From JAQIBY01 sp034721855 (GTDB taxonomy: Bacteria > Bacteroidota > Bacteroidia > Bacteroidales > ML635J-15): a stretch of DNA of 55,284 bases. The position numbers and the translations under genes were made by a program. A model generated the notes under the pieces. It saw nothing but the letters and a program-made list of their open reading frames with translations. It did no database searches and was not told the origin of the DNA. This document shows, piece by piece, positions 26,711 to 36,795 of this stretch. Position 1 is the first letter of the stretch. Every line of letters begins with the position of its first letter. The stretch spans positions 1-55,284 of the forward strand of contig JAYENB010000159.1 in assembly GCA_034721855.1 (NCBI GenBank), in the 5' to 3' direction.

Positions 26711-28596
26711 ATAAATTTTACGCATTCATTTTACTGCTAATTTCTGCATCATTGTCAGCACAGACAACCAGTAAGTTTGAGTATTTCAAACACATTCATC
26801 GTTCATCCGATGTTCGCAATCAACAAACACGGGAATTTGTACACATCATTGGTGATAACACACCGGACGAAACACTGATAATAACTACAGATACCGTGTT
26901 CACCGGTGATATGGCCATCATCAACGAGGGCAGTCTTATCCTTGAGGACAGTGCTTCCATGACACTTAACGGAAACCTGGTTATCATTGATAACAGCAGC
27001 ATTCAGGCAAATAATGCAGATTTCACTCTGAAGGGAAATTTTTACGCCTTTGGACATGCAATGAGCGACATGGATTCCTGCTTTATAAGCCTTCCTATGG
27101 ATTACAGGTATCAATACGCCCTTATTGCACTTGATACCACAGCGCTGTCATTTACAAACAGTCATTTTGATTTTGGAAATGGGTTGCTGAATGGGTACCT
27201 GGATAACCATACAAGCCTTAACATGGAGCGTGACACCTTTGCACAAACAGTTACCATGGGCCTGAGTGGCCATGCTGAGTTAAACCTCAGCCATGTTTAC
27301 AATGCCTGGGAATTTATTTTTGAGGATTCATGCACAGCAAGTTTTGACCACTGCACTAATCTCATTTTGTGGTTCCATTTTCCACACGATGCAACGGCAA
27401 GCTACAGCTTTCCTCCATCGGTATGGGTAGATTCCGTGCATTTCAATAACACCGTTGCTGGCCTTGAGGAAATACCCTATTCAGTGGAGATTGATTCGTG
27501 TTACAATGTCAATTGGGGGATGTTTCCCATGGCAGGCAGTGATGTCACCATCATAAATTCAGATATGAGAACCTGCGGGTTTATTTTTGATGATGGCGAA
27601 GAACACACTGTGAGCAGCCTTATGAATGAGCAGTTTTATACAGATGAGACCATAAATATTGACGACAGGAATCTGCATCTGATAAACTCACAAATACGTA
27701 CCTGGAACCTCTACACAATGGATACATCCGTACTTAACATAAACGGATGCTTGTTTGGAGAAGCACTGTCCATGCAATCTTCCACTATAAATGTAACAGG
27801 AGGTATTTGTGATGGCAGCGGCGGATATCTGGGCACAGAAAATTCAACCATGAATTGCTTTTCATCAAAAGTGGAATGCCAAATTTTGATGGAAAAACAA
27901 TCATCCGGTGGATTTATGGAATCTGAAATCTATTATCCCTGGGATGAGCATGTTTTTGCAGAGCACACCATTGTAGTTATGGCCAACACAACACACAATC
28001 AGGATTTTTCAGTGCGGGACACCTCTTTTCTGGTTGAGTTGTACCTGGATACACTGAATAATCAATCCATAAACGATGTTGTGGATATCCGTGGTACCGC
28101 TCGCAGCCTTGCAGGACAGGAATGCCCTTATTCTGTAACTGAATACCGGATTTTTTATGCCCTTGCAGATAATCCCGACAACCTGACTTTAATTGCCGAA
28201 GGTTTACCGGGAGAAATTCAGGATGCTGTTATTACTGAATGGAATACCGATGGCTTATCAGCAGGAAACTACATATTGTTCCTTGAGGCTATAGTAAACG
28301 GTAATTATGATGAACCTGTACGCATACCCCGGGAAGTGAACCTGTACGACCTTGTAAGGTTTGAAACAGAGAACAAAAATATTCCCGCCATCTGGCCTAA
28401 TCCTGCAAAAAACAAGCTCAATATACATATCCCCGGAAACCAAAGCGTGCCTGTGTCCATTGTTGATATGCTGGGTAAAACATGGCTTCAAGAGAAGCTA
28501 TCCGGAGAATTTAACAAGCTTGAGATTTGTAAGTTACCAGTAGGTCAGTACATCATTACGGTCGGGAATTTCAGAAGATTGTTTCAAAAACAGTAA
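26707..28596 (+). CDS. Secreted T9SS cargo, beta-helix-like
   Basis: The product has 629 residues. A signal peptide (KFYAFILLLISASLSAQ) precedes a long beta-rich region with repeated short strands and turns (SLILEDSASMTLNGNLVI, SSIQANNADFTLKGNFY) resembling a right-handed parallel beta-helix. The C-terminal about 65 residues are a T9SS sorting domain (IWPNPAKNKLNIHI… VDMLGKTW… VGQYIITVGN). It is coupled to the flippase gene by a 4-nt overlap, an unusual pairing of an inner-membrane flippase and a surface protein. No catalytic motif is seen. Confidence 0.75.
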   Translation: MNKFYAFILLLISASLSAQTTSKFEYFKHIHRSSDVRNQQTREFVHIIGDNTPDETLIITTDTVFTGDMAIINEGSLILEDSASMTLNGNLVIIDNSSIQANNADFTLKGNFYAFGHAMSDMDSCFISLPMDYRYQYALIALDTTALSFTNSHFDFGNGLLNGYLDNHTSLNMERDTFAQTVTMGLSGHAELNLSHVYNAWEFIFEDSCTASFDHCTNLILWFHFPHDATASYSFPPSVWVDSVHFNNTVAGLEEIPYSVEIDSCYNVNWGMFPMAGSDVTIINSDMRTCGFIFDDGEEHTVSSLMNEQFYTDETINIDDRNLHLINSQIRTWNLYTMDTSVLNINGCLFGEALSMQSSTINVTGGICDGSGGYLGTENSTMNCFSSKVECQILMEKQSSGGFMESEIYYPWDEHVFAEHTIVVMANTTHNQDFSVRDTSFLVELYLDTLNNQSINDVVDIRGTARSLAGQECPYSVTEYRIFYALADNPDNLTLIAEGLPGEIQDAVITEWNTDGLSAGNYILFLEAIVNGNYDEPVRIPREVNLYDLVRFETENKNIPAIWPNPAKNKLNIHIPGNQSVPVSIVDMLGKTWLQEKLSGEFNKLEICKLPVGQYIITVGNFRRLFQKQ

Positions 28597-29000
28597 CAGA
28601 AACATATTCTCACTGGGATTATCTGCAAATATAATTTCATTCTCACGCACTTGTAATCAGTGTAAACATACAGAATAATTACTTACCGCAAAATCACGAT
28701 AGCACGATAGCACGAAAGCACGATTGCATGAGATTTCAAGGGATATAGCTTTATTTTTTTTGTGTATTCTGATTATTTATCCTTATCATGGCATCACCCC
28801 ATCGCCAGCTCGCCAACTCACCAACTCGCCCCATCGTGAATTCATGCTGTCGTAACATCGTCACATCTCCCTATCAAGCCATCTCGCTATCGTCATTTCT
28901 CAGCGTCTCAGCGTCTTTGCGGTAACAGGCGGTAAAAATTTATGGGACTGAATAGCTACACGCACTTTTATGTCAATGAAAATATCATTATCTTCGGCAC
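28597..29000. repeat. Two opposed 8-bp-phased arrays
   Basis: There is no gene. On the minus strand 28695-28732 reads as repeats of CTATCGTG/CTTTCGTG. On the plus strand 28791-28918 holds 16 consecutive octamers with TC fixed at positions 4-5 (for example CCATCGCC, CTATCGTC, GCGTCTCA), closing with GCGGTAAC. The remaining sequence shows nothing else. See findings for the same pattern elsewhere. Confidence 0.8.
28989..28996 (+). promoter_or_regulatory. Symporter -7 element TATCTTCG
   Basis: The same variant as at cdaA. It ends 4 nt before the ATG at 29001, implying a leaderless or nearly leaderless transcript. Confidence 0.5.
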
Positions 29001-30446
29001 ATGACACCACTGATAATCCTTGGATTAATACTGGGCTATTTTCTGTTGCTCATGCTGGTATCGCAACTGACTTCCCGGGGTGCAAACAATGCGAGTTTTT
29101 TTCTTGGCAACCGTAAATCACCCTGGTTTGTTGTAGCATTTGGGATGCTGGGGGCATCTCTTTCCGGGGTAACTTTTATTTCTGTCCCAGGATGGGTACT
29201 GGATACAGATTTTACTTACATGCAAATGGTGCTTGGGTATTTTCTGGGATACCTTACCATTGCCTTTGTCCTGTTGCCTCTATACTATAAGCTAAACCTC
29301 ACCTCCATATACGGATACCTGGATAAACGCTTCGGTTTGTCGGCCTACAAAACGGGGGCAGCATTTTTTCTGCTCAGCAGAATTATCGGGGCGTCTTTTC
29401 GCCTGTATATTGTGGCTTCGGTATTGCAACTCGTTGTTTTTGATGCATGGAATATTCCGTTTTTTATAACGGTCATTATTACCATTGTTTTTATCTGGCT
29501 ATATACCCATCGCGGTGGAATAAAAACCATCATCTGGACAGACATGATGCAAACAACACTGATGCTTACAGCATTGATTGCCACCATCATTATCATCAGC
29601 AAACAAATGGATTTATCGGCCATAGGATTGATTAACGCCATCAAAGAAAGTGAGTATTCCCGCATGTTTGTTTTTGATGACTGGCAAAGCCGGCAGCATT
29701 TTGTAAAACAGTTTTTGTCCGGCATGCTTATTACCATTGTCATGACAGGCCTTGATCAGGACATGATGCAGAAAAACCTGTCGTGCCGCAACCTGAAAGA
29801 CGCCAAAACCAACATGATTAGTTACGGGTTTGCTTTTATCCCGTTTAATTTACTTTTCCTTGGACTGGGCGTGCTTTTGGTGATTTTCTCACAAAGCAAA
29901 GGTATTTCTCTCCCCACCGATGGTGATGCCCTTTTTCCATTGCTGGCCAAAACACATTTGGGAAACGTTGTTCTGGCGCTGTTTATCCTTGGCCTTACAG
30001 CCTCAGCCTATTCATCAGCTGATTCTGCCCTCACAGCACTAACCACCTCATTCACCGTGGATATCCTGCAAGCTGATAAATTGCCGGAAAGAAACCTGAA
30101 AAAAATCAGAAAACAGGTTCATGTTGGTATGTCAGTGATGCTGATAATTGTTGTCCTTATATTTGGTATGGTAAAAGACAGGTCAGTGGTGGATTCCATA
30201 TTTACCGTTGCCAGCTACACATACGGGCCTCTATTCGGGATGTTTGCCTTTGGAATTCTTACAAAACAGCAACTCAGAATGAAGTTTGTTGTTCCCATTG
30301 CAATCCTGGCACCCATTCTGAGTTATTTTATCAATCAGTTAACACAAGCCCTCTGGGGATATGCTTTTGCGTACGAGCTGTTGCTAATAAATGGAGGCTT
30401 GTGTTATCTCGGGTTGTGGCTGGTGTCATACCGCAAAAGAGATTAA
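29001..30446 (+). CDS. Sodium:solute symporter (SSS family)
   Basis: The protein has 481 residues and about 13 membrane helices. SSS-family features are visible: the early motif FFLGNRKSPWFVVAFGMLGASLSGVTF (split across the first loop and helix 2), TGLDQDMMQKNLSC in the middle and TASAYSSADSALTALTTSF in the helix 8-9 region that contributes the sodium site. It imports a small organic solute with Na+; relatives handle sugars, sialic acid or amino acids, and the substrate is not readable. ATG 29001 is kept despite the very short leader because the next Met would remove helix 1. Confidence 0.9.
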   Translation: MTPLIILGLILGYFLLLMLVSQLTSRGANNASFFLGNRKSPWFVVAFGMLGASLSGVTFISVPGWVLDTDFTYMQMVLGYFLGYLTIAFVLLPLYYKLNLTSIYGYLDKRFGLSAYKTGAAFFLLSRIIGASFRLYIVASVLQLVVFDAWNIPFFITVIITIVFIWLYTHRGGIKTIIWTDMMQTTLMLTALIATIIIISKQMDLSAIGLINAIKESEYSRMFVFDDWQSRQHFVKQFLSGMLITIVMTGLDQDMMQKNLSCRNLKDAKTNMISYGFAFIPFNLLFLGLGVLLVIFSQSKGISLPTDGDALFPLLAKTHLGNVVLALFILGLTASAYSSADSALTALTTSFTVDILQADKLPERNLKKIRKQVHVGMSVMLIIVVLIFGMVKDRSVVDSIFTVASYTYGPLFGMFAFGILTKQQLRMKFVVPIAILAPILSYFINQLTQALWGYAFAYELLLINGGLCYLGLWLVSYRKRD

Positions 30447-30492
30447 AAACTATAGGGCTTTCGAAAATCCAACACAAAATCAAATAAGAAAA

Positions 30493-31005
30493 TCATACAA
30501 TGCCGTCACTACAATAATCTTTGCGGGCACAGGTTTTGCAGTATTTTCCCATCCACACCTCATCAAATTGGTTTATAGCAGCTTCAACAACAACAGGATC
30601 ATCCGTAAAAATACCGGCTTCAATATTTCTTCTGTCCTTTGATTTTGCTCCCATGCCCGCACCTGTCATATTGGCTGAACCAATATAAACCACTTTCATA
30701 TCTATGATGATTATTTTAAAATGCACACGCGGGCAAAGCATGCGTTCCAGGTTTTTTAACAATCCTGGGTATTTATCAAAATCCTTTCTGAAATTTTGCC
30801 CCGGTTCTTTGGCATGGATGAGCCTCACGGAAACATTCCGCTTCAGTGCATCGGATAATACTTTTAAATAAGGAACATATACGGATTTATACTTCACATG
30901 CAAATCTTTAATATCGGCGGTTCCTATCCAAAGCAATCTTTTTGCATTGAAACTGGCTTTCAAAACTTCATTGTAATGGTCGCTGTCAGAAATATATTGC
31001 ATCAT
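30493..31005 (-). CDS. Phospholipase D-like protein with one HKD motif and a Cys tail
   Basis: The protein has 170 residues, no signal peptide. A single HKD motif is complete: His95, Lys97 and Asp102 in HFKIIIID, followed by IGSANMTGAG, the usual Ser/Asn context. Single-motif members such as Nuc act as homodimeric nucleases or phosphodiesterases. The C-terminus has Cys156, Cys159 and Cys165 (CKTCARKDYC), a possible metal-binding tail that is not part of the core fold. The gene is convergent with the symporter. Substrate, whether DNA, RNA or phospholipid, is undetermined. Confidence 0.82.
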   Translation of the reverse strand: MMQYISDSDHYNEVLKASFNAKRLLWIGTADIKDLHVKYKSVYVPYLKVLSDALKRNVSVRLIHAKEPGQNFRKDFDKYPGLLKNLERMLCPRVHFKIIIIDMKVVYIGSANMTGAGMGAKSKDRRNIEAGIFTDDPVVVEAAINQFDEVWMGKYCKTCARKDYCSDGIV

Positions 31006-31210
31006 AACAATACCAAAACTAATGAATTTTTACAAAACCCAACCCGGATAAACCGGGAAGTTCAAAATTAAAAAAAACGAAGTTCAAAGACCTGTCCCGA
31101 ACTCGTTTCGGGATAAATATAAAAATAAACTTGAATATTGTATCAATGAAAAATATTTTTTATATATTTACATGTGAAAATTATTATTTAATATAAAAAT
31201 TGTGAATGAT

Positions 31211-34200
31211 ATGAGAAAACTAATACTTACTTTTGCCGTATTGCTTGTTTGTATTCCTGCGTTATTTTCCCAAACTATTTATGATAACGCCCAGGACGGA
31301 AAATTGTTTTTCAAAATAAAAGACAATGTCCGTGTGCTGATGCCGGCGAAAAACAACGATATTTCATTTGCTGATGTGGGGTTTTTATCGGATATCCTGG
31401 ATGCATATCAAATCACATCCTTAGAAAAAGCATTTGATCTAAAATGTGGCAGCAGCAAACTCGACCGGATTTATCTGATGCAGTTTGCTAATTACGAACA
31501 GGTTGACAACATTATCCGTGACCTGGAATCCATTGAAAATATTGTAGAATATGCAGAAAAGGTGCCTTTACCCAAACCATTTTACAGCCCCAACGATTCA
31601 TTTTACACATCAACGGAATGGGGATACAACTGGAATTGGTACCTTGATGTGATCAATGCAGAAGATGCCTGGGACATTTCAAACGGAGACAGTAATATCA
31701 AAGTAGCTGTGGTTGATAATGCCATCTGGGCAGATCATCCTGACCTAACAAACAAAGTGGTGGCCCAATACAATGCAGTTACAGGCACTGAAGGCAATTC
31801 CAGCCCCCCGACATCCGTACCACAGGACAACTCTGAAACGGCTTACGAATGGTCACATGGCACACATTGCGCAGGCCTTGTTGGTGCCGAAACCGACAAC
31901 AACCTGGGTATTGCATCCATAGGGTATAATGTAAGCCTCATGACAGCAAGAAGTTCTGAAGATAACGGTGACATGACTTCTACAGTTTATGGTGTACAAT
32001 GGGCTGCCAACAACGGTGCAGATGTTATCAGCATGTCATACGGTAGTTCATCATACAATTCCTCTATGTAGACATTTTTTCAGGACATCAAAGATTATGG
32101 CATTACATTGGTGGCTGCTGCCGGTAACGATGGTGTTTCTACCGAACATTACCCTGCAGCCTATTCCTCCGTCATTGCTGTGGGAGCTTCAGATGCAGAC
32201 GATCAGTTGTCTTCCTTTTCACAATACAGTTCATGGGTGGACATTGCATCCCCGGGTGGATTTTCGCCCTCCGGTTCTGCCACTAATAAAATCAGTTTGA
32301 CAAGCACAACCTATTGCGAAGCTTATGTAGCTGGGGCAGTACCTATGTTTACCGGTGAAAATTATGATCTCATGCAGGGAACATCCATGGCATGCCCAGT
32401 GGCTGCTGGCCTAATGGGGTTAATGGTTTCTTTAAATCCCGATCTTACCCCCGACGAAGTGCTTTCTTGCCTTCAAACCACAGCGGATCCTTTGACAGGG
32501 GGAAATCCCATCAGTACAGACGGAGGCAGAATCAATGCTTACGAGGCAATGCAATGCGTTTTAGCCACCCTCAATCAACCTCCGCTCGCAGATTTTTCTG
32601 CCATTCCAACCACATTGGCTGTCGGAAATACGGTAACATTTACCGAATCATGCACAGGCACGGTGGATTCGTATAGCTGGAGTTTTTCCGGTGGTTCGCC
32701 TTCCACTGCAACCGGAGCCGGTCCGCATGTCATACAATATGACACAGCAGGCCAGTATGATGTGTCCCTCACAGCGAATAACGCTTATGGATCGGATACC
32801 GAAACAAAATCCGCTTATATCACTGTAGTGGAAGCCACCGCTGAATGTGATACCCTAGCAAATATCCATGAAGACGATACGCTTACTTATTATATCACAG
32901 CAGATGGCTATGTTTCCGGCCATAATGAGTACACTTTTAAAGAATTTGCTGAATATTTTTCTGCTTCTCCGGCATACAGCATGACCGGGGTTGTCATTGG
33001 TGTAGCAAAAGCAGACGCATTGTCTGCAGATCCCAAAATAACACTGAAAGTCTGGGATGACAACACCGGAGAACCAGGGAATGAACTCTATACAGAGGAT
33101 GTTGACATTTCATCACTCACTGCAGGTTCATACAACTCACTGGATTTCCAGAATGAAGTAGCTGTCCCTCCCGAGTTTTATGTGGGATATGAAATCTATT
33201 ACAATTCACCTCAGGATACATTTGCCTTGTACATGGCACAAGACAGGGGAGACAGTTCTCCATACAACCCAACAGCTTATACTACTTATAGTGGTGCATG
33301 GAGTAACCTTGATGATCTTTTTTCAGGTGGTTTAAATACCGCTTATGTCATTTATCCTGTTTTTTGTCCGCCTGAACCTACTGCTGATTTTTCTGCAGAC
33401 CAGCATGAGGGCTGTGATTCTTTAACGGTATCCTTTACGGATGAAAGTTCTGCCAACACTACCTCATGGTATTGGGATTTCGATGACGGTGATACTTCCA
33501 ATGTGCAAAATCCTGTTCATACATTTGATGCACCCGGAACGTATTATGTTACGTTGATTGCCTCCAATGACGGGGGATCCGACAGTCATTCTGATATGGT
33601 ACAAGTGTATGCCACCCCGGCATGTGATTTGGGCCCGGATGTTGCTGTTTGTGCTGATGAAACACCGGTTTCCCTTAATCCCGGGTCTGATCCTGATTAT
33701 GATTATCAGTGGACAGGTGGAGGGACAACACCTTCGCTGTTAGCAGACACGTCAGGGACATACCATGTGACGGTTACCAATGAAATATGTTCAGCTACTG
33801 ATGAGATTGCCCTTACTGTAAATCCACTCACTGCAATCACGCAACAGCCGGATAGCAGTTATATGTGTATGTCTGAAAACCATACTTTAATGGTTGTAGC
33901 TGAGGGCGTCAATCTCACCTATCAGTGGCAAAAAGACGGGGCCGATATCACAGGAGCTACAGCAGATGCATACACAATCAACAATGTTAATATTACTGAT
34001 GAAGGCGATTACAACTGCATTGTGTCAGGTACATGCGATACTATCAGTTCTGATACCGTGGCATTAAGTATTGGCATCACAACACTAATCACATCACAAC
34101 CATCCGGCGCAACCCTCTGCGAAGGGGATAATCACACATTTACAATCACCGCCACAGGCAGCAATTTATCATACCAATGGAAGAAAAACGGAATGAATGT

Positions 34201-35527
34201 AGGAACAAATGATCCGTCAATAACCCTAAACAGCATTACACTTTCCGATGCTGGTGATTATACCTGTGTGGTAACTGGAGAATGTGGTGAAGCAACATCA
34301 AGCTCAGCAACATTAGCTGTCAATCCCATGACACAAATAACTGATCAGCCTGCAGATGCTTTTGTATGCCAGGGAGATAATCATACGTTTATTGTTGTTG
34401 TTACAGGCGATAATCTCACGTATCAATGGCAAAAAGATGGTATTGATATTCCCTCCGCCACATCGGATTCATACACAATCAACAACGTTGGATTTGCCGA
34501 TGAAGGCAATTATCAATGCATTGTATCAGGCAATTGTGGTATGCTTACTTCGAATGAAGTGGAATTAATTTACGGAAGTGCAGAAATCACATCACATCCC
34601 GATGATGCCATTGTTTGCGAGGGAGATAATCACACCTTTAATATCACAGCAACAGGAAATTATTTGTCATACCAGTGGAAGAAAGATGGTGTGGATATTG
34701 GCATCAATTCTCCATCCCTGACAATCACTAATGTGTCTATGGCGAATGTAGGTATTTATCACTGTATTGTATCAACCCCAGTGTGTGGAGACATAACATC
34801 CGATAATGCCGGATTAAGTGTCAGCACAATGCCTTATATTGTGATTGATTCAACGGGCCCCTTGTGCACACAGGATGCGGCTGTTACTTTATCTGCATCC
34901 CCCTCAGGAGGAACGTGGAGTGGTACCGGTGTTAGCGGAAACAGTTTTGATCCTGCAGCAGCAGGAACAGGTTATCATACCATTGCCTATGAAGCTACAA
35001 ACGGCGTATGTACCCGGACAGATTCAACACACATTCTTGTGGGCAGCCAGCCAGTTGTGGATACAAGCATTGTAGATGCATCATCATCCGTTGCCAGCGA
35101 TGGTTCTGTATCAGCCAGTGCCAGCGGAGGTATATCTCCATACAGCTATGCATGGTCAAATGGAGATAACGACAGTAACATGGAAAATGTCCCTGCAGGG
35201 GAATATTCACTTACCGTAGCTGATGTTGCCGGTTGTGAAACCGTCCTCTCTCCCATCACCATAGATTTCCCGGATGTAATGTCACAAGCCAATCAATCCC
35301 GTATTCGGATATATCCAAATCCTACAGACAAAGCTCTTTTTATCTACACTGGACAGATGAATACTGGGAATATTGACATACTCAATGTGCTGGGGCAACG
35401 TATCCTCCACAAAACATTTCATTCAAATGAACTTCAATTGAATGTGGAAGATATAGAATCCGGGATGTACTTTATCCGTATTTATAATGAAAAGACTGAT
35501 ATTGTACGTAAGGTAAAGATATATTAA
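31211..35527 (+). pseudogene. Subtilisin-like T9SS cargo with PKD and Ig-like domains, split by TAG
   Basis: One long frame of 1438 codons before the stop is broken once, by TAG at 32069-32071 (codon 287). Signal peptide at 1-21; S8 peptidase domain with Asp169 (AVVDN), His216 (SHGTHCAG), oxyanion Asn306 (AAAGNDG) and Ser392 (GTSMACP). The stop falls between His and Asn, in …SSYNSSM*TFFQDIKDYG…, where Gln would fit. Downstream come two PKD-like domains, four Ig-like repeats of about 82 residues in an ABAB order, an SprB-like segment (SVSASASGGISPYSYAWSNG) and a T9SS sorting domain (RIYPNPTDKALF). All catalytic residues are intact, so the loss is recent, the codon is read through, or the base is wrong. 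The start codon is ATG 31211; GTG 31202 is upstream in frame. Confidence 0.85.
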
Positions 35528-35581
35528 ATACAGCTTTATAGGTTTGAGATACTGATTTAAACCGCTTATTTTAAGGCCACT

Positions 35582-36514
35582 TTAATAATCATTCGCTTTA
35601 AGCAATGTCAATAAGCGGTTATTGAATTCCCTGACGCCTGTCTGATTCAAATGTTGACTATCATAAAAATGCAGTGTGTCAGTGAGCTGCATGATCTCAT
35701 TGAAGTTGTAATAATCGCCGTGGGTATGCATAATGCTATCAAAGGTTTCAACATTGGTAAAGCTCGTGTATAAATCATTGGCAACAGGCGTATAAACAAG
35801 GATATATTCAATTTTCTCGCGTTTGAGATCAGCAATGTTTTTTTTAAAGGCTTCCAATTGCATGTCCTTAAATTCAAATGTTTTTTTGGGTTTTGTTTTG
35901 GAGGTATAGTATTTCATCTTTTTCTCCACATATCCGCCGGGGATATATGTGTCCTTCCGCTTTGGCTTTACAAGTGGTTCCTCAAAATTCTTATTAACAT
36001 TAAAAAGGTCATTCATAAAAGCATACAATAAGGTATTATACACTTTTACATTGTTGATTTTAAAAGCCATCAGTAAAGATCTGAAATCATTTTTATCATT
36101 GGCTATGACATCCACTGCAGATTCAACCCCATCAGAAGCTAAAACATCCGGAGATACTTCAAAAATCACAAACCCGGGATTTATATCATTCAAATAGCGT
36201 TTTAGAAGCAATAGGGTTTGCACAGGTGTCTGTGATGACGAGCCCATGTTGAAGGTTTTATAACCCGCCTGTTCAAATATTCTTACATCAAAACCACGGT
36301 ATGCATGGGATGACCCAAGTATTAAGATATCAGGCTGATGCACATTTTTCACCTCCTGCATTCTCGTGTACATGTTACCATATGATCCGATGCGGTAATT
36401 CAGGTTGGGTTTATACCGCTGCGGCAGTAAATGGCCCCAGAAAAACAGCAACACACAGTAAACCAAAAAGCTCACTAAAAGAAACAGAAAAAACCGTGTT
36501 AAAAATTTTTGCAT
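35582..36514 (-). CDS. SGNH-like O-acetyltransferase/esterase partner protein (AlgJ/AlgX-type)
   Basis: The protein has 310 residues. One N-terminal membrane anchor (about 5-27) is followed by a periplasmic domain with ILGSSHAYRGFD (Ser68/69 and His70, block I of SGNH-type enzymes) and a C-terminal DSQHLNQTGVREFN (Asp285, His288), the usual Asp-x-x-His of this fold. It sits downstream of an MBOAT gene, as AlgJ/AlgX or DltD-like proteins do, so it probably passes acetyl groups to an exported glycan. The acceptor is unknown. A 269-bp TTAA-ended element lies between it and the MBOAT gene. The start at 36520 is also possible. Confidence 0.75.
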   Translation of the reverse strand: MQKFLTRFFLFLLVSFLVYCVLLFFWGHLLPQRYKPNLNYRIGSYGNMYTRMQEVKNVHQPDILILGSSHAYRGFDVRIFEQAGYKTFNMGSSSQTPVQTLLLLKRYLNDINPGFVIFEVSPDVLASDGVESAVDVIANDKNDFRSLLMAFKINNVKVYNTLLYAFMNDLFNVNKNFEEPLVKPKRKDTYIPGGYVEKKMKYYTSKTKPKKTFEFKDMQLEAFKKNIADLKREKIEYILVYTPVANDLYTSFTNVETFDSIMHTHGDYYNFNEIMQLTDTLHFYDSQHLNQTGVREFNNRLLTLLKANDY

Positions 36515-36526
36515 AAGCAATGTTTG

Positions 36527-36795
36527 TTAAGGGGACTTCTATTAATTCTTTTCTTTCAAGAAACAAATTTAATGAATAATATGCAAGGCATAAATTTTTC
36601 TTAATAGCCATAGCTATTTAGAAAAATTTTAACGCAGTCAGATTGTTTATTAAATTTGTTCCCGTAGGGTTTTCAGCGTTTCTCATATACTGCTTTAAAT
36701 TTTTTGTATTATCCCGATAGTGCTTCAAAAATTTGCATTGTCTATGAAAAACGCTGAAAATCTTGATGCGAAAGAATTATTAGAAGTTCCCTTAA
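36527..36795. mobile_element. MITE-like element with TTAA-ended inverted repeats
   Basis: The ends match inverted: TTAAGGGGACTTCTATTAAT (from 36527) and its counterpart ATTATTAGAAGTTCCCTTAA (to 36795), about 25 bp with few mismatches. An inner pair (TTTTCAGCGTTTCTCATA, 36670-36687, and TATGAAAAACGCTGAAAA, 36743-36760) adds a second stem. There is no coding capacity. The right-end TTAA supplies the TAA stop of the MBOAT gene. A single end of the same type overlaps the gapA stop at 23723-23745. Confidence 0.6.

Noticed and set aside
28695..28926. CRISPR-like periodic repeats
   Set aside because: Units are 8 bp and degenerate, with no 24-40 bp conserved repeats, no unique spacers of constant length and no cas genes in the window.
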